64,000 nucleotides of DNA from Gilliamella apicola (lineage in GTDB: Bacteria > Pseudomonadota > Gammaproteobacteria > Enterobacterales > Orbaceae): assembly GCF_003202915.1 (NCBI RefSeq), contig NZ_QGLP01000005.1, forward strand, positions 846,721 to 910,720. The letters are read 5' to 3'. The stretch's first letter is position 1; each line of letters begins with the position of its first letter. Shown piece by piece: positions 58,052 through 64,000 of the stretch. The notes below the pieces were generated by a model. That model had not been told where the DNA came from. It saw only the letters and a list, made by a program, of their open reading frames with translations, and ran no database searches. The position numbers and the translations under genes are program-made.

Positions 58052-58546
58052 TTACCAACGTTTAGCTTGTTTATTTAAATACCATACATTGATGATAGCA
58101 ACAATCGCCAAGACCAAGGACAATAAAACCAATGCCGGTCTAGCCCCCATATTGCAACGCATCATTTCGTTACCACATACACCGATTAAAATGGTTGGAA
58201 TCGCAGCAGCTAGTACTGCGGTGCAAGCTAATGCCATGCTTAACCCCATACGCACAAGTAGTGATCGACTAAATAACATCAGCAAACCAATAGCAATCAC
58301 TAAACTACCAATACCAATTTCCGCCCTTGATGCCCAAAAGCATTTCATGATTTTGCCCGGCGTACTGTGCATATGGCCATCACCAACCATTGGGGCTGCG
58401 TGTATGGCTTCCGCTGGCATTGCAGAGCTAGCCGGCATCGCTTGTATATCTGGCAGTGGGCAGACAGGTAAAATATAGAGCGGAAATAAAATAAGTAGTA
58501 AGCCGATTAACATAAACAATACTGATGTAATAATACGATTTTTCAT
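58052..58546 (-). CDS. DUF4418-family membrane protein of the iron-uptake cluster
   Basis: About 164 residues with four membrane segments (ITSVLFMLIGLLLILFPLYI, IGIGSLVIAIGLLMLFSRSL, LACTAVLAAAIPTILIGVC, ALVLLSLVLAIVAIINVWYL). It has a histidine- and methionine-rich periplasmic loop (MPASSAMPAEAIHAAPMVGDG, HMHSTPGK) and the segment VCGNEMMRCNMGA typical of DUF4418. The loop could bind metal. The ATG at 58546 has AAAAGG nine bases upstream; an earlier ATG at 58567, overlapping the ATPase stop, is an alternative (coupled translation). It lies inside the Fet-type operon between the two ABC modules. Confidence 0.84.
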   Translation of the reverse strand: MKNRIITSVLFMLIGLLLILFPLYILPVCPLPDIQAMPASSAMPAEAIHAAPMVGDGHMHSTPGKIMKCFWASRAEIGIGSLVIAIGLLMLFSRSLLVRMGLSMALACTAVLAAAIPTILIGVCGNEMMRCNMGARPALVLLSLVLAIVAIINVWYLNKQAKRW

Positions 58547-58566
58547 AAATAGAGACCTTTTAATCA

Positions 58567-59226
58567 TTAATTATTGATAATACTTGCTACTTTTCCATGT
58601 TCAAGGACCACCGTGGTTTGCGCATGTTTAGATACTTCCGGTGAATGCGTAACTACGATGATTGTGCTTCCTTCTGCGTGAAGCTGATGTAGTAAGTTCA
58701 TGACCATTGCTTCATTGCTTTCATCTAAATTGCCGGTTGGTTCATCAGCTAAAATCAGTTTTGGATAGTTAATTAATGCTCTAGCGATGCAGACCCGTTG
58801 CTGTTCACCACCCGATAATTGGCGCGGTAAGTGTTTAGCCCGTGCGGCGAGCCCCACCCGTTCTAATGCCAGTAGGGCTTCTTTTTCATCCACCATGCTG
58901 TGATAATATTGCGCCACCATCACGTTTTCTAATGCAGTTAAATAAGAGACAAGGTGGAACTGTTGGAAGATTAGGCCAATCTTATCACGGCGAATTTCGG
59001 TTAATTGTGGTAATGAAAGTTGAGTGATATCTTGTCCATCTAAAATTACCGAACCGAGTGACGGTTTATCCATACAACCGATAATATTCATTAATGTGGT
59101 TTTCCCACTACCTGATGGCCCCATGATGGATAACCATTTGCCCTCTTCAACTGTTAGGTTAACTTCTGATAAGGCATGTAATGAGCCATAGATTTTAGAT
59201 ACATTATTCACTTCGAGCATATTCAT
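58567..59226 (-). CDS. ABC transporter ATP-binding protein of the iron-uptake cluster 2
   Basis: 219 residues with Walker A GPSGSGKTTLMNIIG, Q-loop LIFQQFHLVSYLTALEN, signature QLSGGEQQRVCIARAL, Walker B LILADEPTGNLDESN and H-loop TIIVVTHS, again LolD/MacB-like. Similar to, but clearly distinct from, the ATPase at 56104-56769. It pairs with the permeases at 59238-60380 and 60394-61668, which lie directly upstream with gaps of 11-13 bases. The layout of two permeases followed by one ATPase matches the corresponding genes of the Campylobacter P19 locus. Confidence 0.92.
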   Translation of the reverse strand: MNMLEVNNVSKIYGSLHALSEVNLTVEEGKWLSIMGPSGSGKTTLMNIIGCMDKPSLGSVILDGQDITQLSLPQLTEIRRDKIGLIFQQFHLVSYLTALENVMVAQYYHSMVDEKEALLALERVGLAARAKHLPRQLSGGEQQRVCIARALINYPKLILADEPTGNLDESNEAMVMNLLHQLHAEGSTIIVVTHSPEVSKHAQTTVVLEHGKVASIINN

Positions 59227-59237
59227 ACTTAACTATC

Positions 59238-60380
59238 CTATTCACCACGTAAAACTAATGCTGGTTCAACTTCAAGCGCACGTTTTACTGGAATCAAACA
59301 CGCAATAATGGTTACCACCGCCGAAATAACAATCGTTGTAGGTATCAGATAAAATTCAACTACAATTGAGCGTCCAAAAACATTGGCGCTGATCACTTGA
59401 GCAAAAATCAGACCACAAATCACACCGATAACACCACCAATAATACCTAAGATCAGCCCTTCAGCTAAAAACTCTTTGGCAATACTCTTATTGGTTGCGC
59501 CGATAGCTTTTTTCAGGCCGATCTCCTTACGCCGTTCCATGACGACAGTCATCATGGTAGTGGCCACACAGATCATCGTCAAAATTAACACCACAAGCGT
59601 TACCAAATAAAGTAAAGAGGAGAGTTTACCTAGTACCGACGCTTCAGATTGCGTTACCCATTTTATAAGATGTGGTTCAACTGTGTTGGAGTGTTCTTTA
59701 ATGGTTTGAATATAGCGCTGTAATTCATCTTGTGTTGCCATAATACTGATTTCAACTACTTCGGCTTGATTGCGCTCTTCAAGTAGTGTTTCAAGATCGT
59801 TTAGATCAATAAAGATAAAGTTATCCTCAGCACGGCCGGTTTTGACAATACCGGTAATGGTTAACTCTTCATCAAAGCGAGAATTCTCTTTAGATTTTCC
59901 TGAAATCGGCATCGTACTACCAATGCTAAGTTTAGCAAATTGGGCGATATCGGTGCCGATCATAATTTCATTTGGATTTTTGGGTAGTTCGCCTTCTATT
60001 TTCCAATACGGGCTAGTTTTGCTAACCTGATCAAACTGCGTACCAACAATAGTATACGGTTGTTGATTACTGCGGATGGAATCATAACGAAACGGTGTCA
60101 CGCCTAATACTTTATCTGACGGTAACAGATCAACGGCTTTTTTCACTTCAGTCATTGGCATAGTGGATTGATTATTGGCCGGCATCAACAATAAGTTAGC
60201 ACCATAAGAGCGAAACTCTTGCCCCATTTGTCTTGGAATATCATAGCAAAGGGTTACCATACCTAGTAGCACCGTTGCCCCAATAGCGACACCGAGTAAA
60301 GCAATAGCAATTCGAGAACGACGGCGAATTAGCGAGCTAAATAGTGTTTTTAAAATAAAGCGTTGGTTTTTATTCATCAT
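59238..60380 (-). CDS. ABC transporter permease, FtsX/MacB-type, iron-uptake cluster 2
   Basis: 380 residues: N-terminal membrane segment (IAIALLGVAIGATVLLGMVTL), a periplasmic MacB-like domain (EFRSYGANLLLMPANNQS to about residue 240) and three C-terminal segments with ERRKEIGLKKAIGATNKSIAKEFLAEGLI between them, the FtsX-domain coupling region. GAGG lies seven bases before the ATG. It follows a related permease gene (60394-61668) and precedes the ATPase, so the two permeases probably form a heterodimer. Confidence 0.88.
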   Translation of the reverse strand: MMNKNQRFILKTLFSSLIRRRSRIAIALLGVAIGATVLLGMVTLCYDIPRQMGQEFRSYGANLLLMPANNQSTMPMTEVKKAVDLLPSDKVLGVTPFRYDSIRSNQQPYTIVGTQFDQVSKTSPYWKIEGELPKNPNEIMIGTDIAQFAKLSIGSTMPISGKSKENSRFDEELTITGIVKTGRAEDNFIFIDLNDLETLLEERNQAEVVEISIMATQDELQRYIQTIKEHSNTVEPHLIKWVTQSEASVLGKLSSLLYLVTLVVLILTMICVATTMMTVVMERRKEIGLKKAIGATNKSIAKEFLAEGLILGIIGGVIGVICGLIFAQVISANVFGRSIVVEFYLIPTTIVISAVVTIIACLIPVKRALEVEPALVLRGE

Positions 60381-60393
60381 CTGTTAGCCTCAC

Positions 60394-61668
60394 TTACCGA
60401 CCATGTAACACATCGGTTGGGCGTAAAAACATCATAATACGCAATGCAGGCATGCTACCTAACAATGTAATCAGACTTACCATAATTAATACCAATGGGA
60501 CAATAATCATCTTAGGCTCAACGAATGAACCAAATACGGTTTGGCCAATAATTTGCGCAAAGCCAAGACCGATAAAATAACCGACTATTCCCCCCAATAA
60601 CGCGATGATTAGTATTTCGGTAAGAATCAACATCGCCACCGAGGTATTGGTGGCGCCTAATGCTTTTAATAACCCGATTTCAGTACTGCGTTCAATCACA
60701 TTGGCGGTCACTAGGTTAGATATTGCGAGTGCCGAACAGATTAATGATAAGATGGTTAACAATAACATTAATAGTTGAGTTTTTTGTAAGATAGATCCTT
60801 CAGATTCGGCTACTTGCATTATCGCTTTTACCCGAACATCTGGCATTAACTCCTCTAACTGATAGGCAATCGAACTGATATAAGCGGTGCAGTACCAAGT
60901 ATCCCATTCGGTTCGTGATAAGCTATTAGGATCTTGCGCCGCCTTTCGGGCTAAATCATTTTCTGGCGTGGTGAGTGCACTCACTTCCACCCGTTCAACC
61001 AAACCGACTTTGTTTGCCAAGTTTTGCGCAACTGGCAATGAAACATAAAGCTCGTTATCTTCAACCCCACCACTATGGAAGATATTATTCACTGTTAGGG
61101 TGATTTTTTGGGTGGATGATGTTAACTCAATACTATCACCCAATTTGAGATTCAATTGCTTGGCAATAGCCTCACCTACCATTACACCTTGCAAATTATC
61201 ATCTTTCATGGTGTTGCCTTCAATTGACCACCACGACTTCATAGCTAACATTCCGGTATCCACTTCGTCACCAGTGGGAATTGTCAAATGTTTATTAAAC
61301 CAAGTTCCAACTAGTGTGACTGGTTTACCATTAACCATAACTTGGGTTGTTAAATAAGGGGCGAAATCAACGATGTTATACGCCCAAAAGATCATTTTAA
61401 TCTTCACTAAATCATCTTGTTTAATATATTGAATCGCATCTTGTTTGTCATCTAGTTGATATAACTCATTCACCAACGCCGCACCTTTTGGCACAATGTT
61501 TAAGTTAGCGCCATAAGCTTTTAATTCTTGATTAACTTTATCACCGACATCAAACATGACATTTAACATGGCAGTCGCTAGTGAAACACCCAAAGCAACA
61601 GTTAAGGCAATTAAAAATAGCTTCTTTTTTTGACGAACTAACACACTAAGTAACATTCTACGAAACAT
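60394..61668 (-). CDS. ABC transporter permease, FtsX/MacB-type, iron-uptake cluster 3
   Basis: 424 residues, same fold as its neighbour: an N-terminal segment (LFLIALTVALGVSLATAMLN), a periplasmic domain with ELKAYGANLNIVPKGAALV and WYCTAYISSIAYQLEEL, and the FtsX domain with IERSTEIGLLKALGATNTSVAMLILTEIL. The shared YGANL..MP/VP motif shows the two permeases are paralogues. An AAGGAAG precedes the ATG. It sits 21 bases downstream of the DUF2318 gene in the Fet-type operon. Confidence 0.88.
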   Translation of the reverse strand: MFRRMLLSVLVRQKKKLFLIALTVALGVSLATAMLNVMFDVGDKVNQELKAYGANLNIVPKGAALVNELYQLDDKQDAIQYIKQDDLVKIKMIFWAYNIVDFAPYLTTQVMVNGKPVTLVGTWFNKHLTIPTGDEVDTGMLAMKSWWSIEGNTMKDDNLQGVMVGEAIAKQLNLKLGDSIELTSSTQKITLTVNNIFHSGGVEDNELYVSLPVAQNLANKVGLVERVEVSALTTPENDLARKAAQDPNSLSRTEWDTWYCTAYISSIAYQLEELMPDVRVKAIMQVAESEGSILQKTQLLMLLLTILSLICSALAISNLVTANVIERSTEIGLLKALGATNTSVAMLILTEILIIALLGGIVGYFIGLGFAQIIGQTVFGSFVEPKMIIVPLVLIMVSLITLLGSMPALRIMMFLRPTDVLHGR

Positions 61669-61689
61669 ATTTTCTTCCTTTTTTCACTG

Positions 61690-62910
61690 TTACTTAAAAC
61701 GACTCTTTTCCGCTTCAAGATGAGCTGGCCGAATAATCATATTACCATTTAAAATTTCATATTTAAGTGGCACCGGATTACAACCGCCGGAAAAACCTAT
61801 CGTCGCAATATTCATCACTACATCACACAAAATACAGACAACCTGATTACCGCGTTGATAATAACCACTTGCACCACAAATATCACAAGCATCAAAACCG
61901 ACACCGTAAGCATTTTCACTTTTCTTAATCACAATAAATCGAACTAATGTGCCATCAGTCGCTTGATAACCATAACGGTGTAAATTGCCATCATTGACTC
62001 TATCTAACGGAATCACAATCAAACCATCGGCATTTGGTGTCACAGGTTCAGCCGGAGTTAATTCCACCCCTTTTTCAAAAATATAACGTGCGCGAGTAAC
62101 GGTATAAGCAGTTATGGCAATGCCAGCCATTAATAATAATGAGGTACGACGATCACCACGTAACCTTGCTTTTAATTTACGTACTTGGGCTGGATTACTA
62201 CCAACTAACGAGGTAGTTTTGGATTTGGTATACAACAAAATACTTAGTAATAACACCAAAGCCATAAAAATAAAGGTAAACAAATTGACATGCGCTAAAA
62301 TAAAAATCACTAATTCCATCATCCATTTTTGTGGCGAGATAAATCGTCTCACAATCAGGATTTGAAGCAAATTAACAGCGTTTTGCGCAGTGAAGATAAT
62401 AATTGCCAATGTAGTAATGGCAGTAACGAATCGAGTTGAAAATCGAGCACAAAGGCGATAGACAAACAACCCAATCAAAACACAAACTACTAAAGCAAAA
62501 CCATAACCCACCCATTTAAACAGATAGTCATTATTGAATATGGATTCCATGCCAACATCAAATTCAAATGGATAGAGTAAAATATTCGGTAGGCACTGTG
62601 CGGTGATAAGACCAGTGGCAATTACCAGTAATAATGAATTAAGAAATAATGATTTTTTAAACGATAAACAGATAAGCAATGGAATGGCAATGATGCACCA
62701 ACCAATAATCACACCAAGATCATAAAATTCACGAACAGCAAAACCCGTATTTCGTTTTAATATTGCATAAACCAGTGCGGCTATCATCCCCAATACACAA
62801 CCAGTTACAAGATATTTTTTACTTGATTGAACAAATGCCGCACTAACTAATGCAAACATAATTACTGGTACAAAAGTGTTATCGGTAATATTGATAAGAT
62901 ATTGGAGCAT
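61690..62910 (-). CDS. DUF2318-family membrane protein with cysteine-rich C-terminus
   Basis: 406 residues. About seven to nine membrane segments fill the first 290 residues, followed by an extracytoplasmic DUF2318 domain with GFDACDICGASGYYQRG and VVCILCDVVMNIATIGFSGGCNP, that is two C-x2-C pairs and a fifth Cys, likely binding metal or Fe-S or acting as a redox pair. In Campylobacter and pathogenic E. coli the corresponding gene lies next to P19 and FTR1, as here. A role in electron transfer or iron handling for the uptake system is inferred from this context. Confidence 0.9.
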   Translation of the reverse strand: MLQYLINITDNTFVPVIMFALVSAAFVQSSKKYLVTGCVLGMIAALVYAILKRNTGFAVREFYDLGVIIGWCIIAIPLLICLSFKKSLFLNSLLLVIATGLITAQCLPNILLYPFEFDVGMESIFNNDYLFKWVGYGFALVVCVLIGLFVYRLCARFSTRFVTAITTLAIIIFTAQNAVNLLQILIVRRFISPQKWMMELVIFILAHVNLFTFIFMALVLLLSILLYTKSKTTSLVGSNPAQVRKLKARLRGDRRTSLLLMAGIAITAYTVTRARYIFEKGVELTPAEPVTPNADGLIVIPLDRVNDGNLHRYGYQATDGTLVRFIVIKKSENAYGVGFDACDICGASGYYQRGNQVVCILCDVVMNIATIGFSGGCNPVPLKYEILNGNMIIRPAHLEAEKSRFK

Positions 62911-62995
62911 AATGATTGCCTAACGATTACAACGTATATTGGCGAGCTTTTACACTCGCCTTAAGTACAAAATTATTTAATGATTAAATTAATAA

Positions 62996-63559
62996 TTACC
63001 ATGCACGCGGGATAAAGTCAAAGTCCCAAGAAACTTCGATTGGTTTAGACCAGAAACGACCTTCAACCCCAGTTTCTTTATCTACATGTAATAAATAACC
63101 TTGTTTTTCAGGGTTTTCAATAGTAAAGGTGACTTTATATTTACCAGCTCCATCTAATTTAATATTGTTACCATAGTGAGGACCGTCAGATGCATTCATT
63201 GGCATAAATGTACCTTCAATAGCTTTATCACTGCCTTCTTTTTGGATTTTATATTTTACAGTTAAGTAAGGTACAAAATCACCAGCACCAAAACCTAATT
63301 TATTACCTTCAGCAGCTGAAATATCAGCTTCGATATGCATATCAGATTTAGACGCAGGTAAGCCACCCATACCGGCAGGTTCCATATCAACAGGTTGGAA
63401 GTAAACCGCACCGATATGTAAAGGACCAACTGTTACTTCATCACCGATTGGGAACTCTTCAAAACCTTTTTCTTCTCCTGGTGCCGGTGCAGCAGCATAG
63501 GCCATAGATGAAAGTGCAAGTATTGATGAAATACCCGCAGAGATTAATAATTTTTTCAT
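62996..63559 (-). CDS. fetP: Periplasmic P19/Tpd-type iron-binding protein
   Basis: 187 residues: a signal peptide (MKKLLISAGISSILALSSMAYA, cleaved near AYA-AA) and the mature P19 fold, with EFPIGDEV, LHIGAVYFQPVDMEPAG, SDMHIEADISAAEG, VPYLTVKYKI, MPMNASDGPHYGNNI and FWSKPIEVSWDF. The His, Met and Glu residues in these segments match the copper/iron site of P19 and FetP. A perfect AAGGAG precedes the ATG by five bases. It is secreted to the periplasm and supports Fe(II) uptake through the FTR1 permease encoded just upstream in the operon. Confidence 0.93.
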   Translation of the reverse strand: MKKLLISAGISSILALSSMAYAAAPAPGEEKGFEEFPIGDEVTVGPLHIGAVYFQPVDMEPAGMGGLPASKSDMHIEADISAAEGNKLGFGAGDFVPYLTVKYKIQKEGSDKAIEGTFMPMNASDGPHYGNNIKLDGAGKYKVTFTIENPEKQGYLLHVDKETGVEGRFWSKPIEVSWDFDFIPRAW

Positions 63560-63693
63560 TGAAACTCCTTAATTTTATTTTAACAAATAGTTTTATATTT
63601 CAATAATTAATCAATAAAATAATGATCAATTAATCACAATTACTACCAAATTTTTAATTACAGTTTGATTTAAGAACGAATCATTTAATGTAA

Positions 63694-64000
63694 TCAATTT
63701 AAATTATCTGTTGTATTTTTAATAGTATGTCTTCGGTAATAGATAACTGACAAAATCACCACCACGACCATAAACAATTGTGGAATTAATGTTTCTAAAG
63801 TTGGATATATACCTAGAATTTCCACTGAATGAACAAAATCGACCGGTGTAACAGGAATGATATCCGCTTCTTGTAACTCTTTTACACCGCCACCGGCAAA
63901 AGCGATCGCCATTAGATACATTAATGCACTGGTACAAATAAAGAACGGTCTGAGTGGTAATTTAACCGTACCAAAACGGATAATCACAAAGACAAAGGCT
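63694..64000 (-). CDS. fetM: FTR1-family iron permease, C-terminal end (continues beyond the window)
   Basis: The last about 101 residues of an FTR1/EfeU-type high-affinity iron permease: VIIRFGTVKLPLRPFFICTS, a membrane segment (ALMYLMAIAFAGGGVKELQEAD, a typical FTR1 ending with FAGxGxxELQ), DIIPVTPVDF, and a final membrane segment (LIPQLFMVVVVILSVIYY). The frame is still open at base 64000, so the N-terminal two thirds with the REGxE iron motifs lie to the right and could not be checked. It is the most upstream visible gene of the iron operon. Confidence 0.88.
   Translation of the reverse strand, partial: AFVFVIIRFGTVKLPLRPFFICTSALMYLMAIAFAGGGVKELQEADIIPVTPVDFVHSVEILGIYPTLETLIPQLFMVVVVILSVIYYRRHTIKNTTDNLN

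Overview
The window is a low-GC gammaproteobacterial chromosome segment. Close relatives of enterobacterial genes (dxs, zapA, 6S RNA, fau, rnr, rlmB, sohB, typA, hemG, glmUS, mtlADR, rlmL, yceF) sit in an AT-rich background among sugar and polyol catabolic clusters. That mix suggests an Orbales gut symbiont of the Gilliamella type. This is inferred from gene content and recalled protein similarity only. No rRNA, tRNA, CRISPR array or intact mobile element was found.

Layout. 1-2745: the 3' part of dxs, then zapA, 6S RNA and fau. 2774-8411 (minus): an ascorbate-type PTS operon of a PRD regulator with its own EIIA-like domain, IIB, IIC, a small helical protein, a class II aldolase and a P-loop protein. 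8701-12490 (minus): rnr, rlmB and an unknown gene. 12.7-18.8 kb: accessory DNA with two tandem genes for a secreted adhesin-like family and a decayed third copy; another full copy lies at 51.1-52.7 kb. 19.0-25.2 kb: sohB, fhs plus an RsxB-like ferredoxin, typA and hemG, with a local tandem duplication and an IS3-type scar beside typA. 25.7-34.9 kb: a polyol/ketose island (two zinc dehydrogenases, one frameshifted, a PfkB kinase, an aldo/keto reductase, a DeoR regulator, a class II aldolase and two MFS porters). 35.0-38.2 kb: glmU-glmS. 38.5-40.7 kb: small secreted and membrane unknowns. 41.1-44.8 kb: mannitol operon with two perfect CRP sites. 45.2-50.4 kb: a frameshifted membrane gene, rlmL, a 14-TM MFS pump and an ArsR-type regulator. 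53.1-55.5 kb: a cluster of decaying genes around a UspA gene. 55.5-64 kb: yceF, then a minus-strand FTR1/P19 (Fet-type) iron uptake operon that runs off the right edge.

How the genes work together. The PTS operon, the 25.7-34.9 kb island and the mannitol operon each join uptake, oxidation or phosphorylation, and in two cases aldol cleavage, feeding glycolysis. The Fet cluster joins an FTR1 permease, a periplasmic P19 protein, a DUF2318 membrane protein and two ABC-type modules, as in pathogenic E. coli and Campylobacter.

The most unusual item is the three-copy adhesin-like family. Each copy has a perfect consensus promoter (TTGACA, 17 bp, TATAAT), a triple heptamer repeat at the predicted transcript start and no ATG start codon. 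The tandem pair shares a nearly identical promoter and N-terminal part but has different C-terminal tips. A relic of a fourth copy lies between them, which suggests a family evolving by duplication and tip replacement. Several homopolymer frameshifts and amber stops show active gene decay in the accessory parts.
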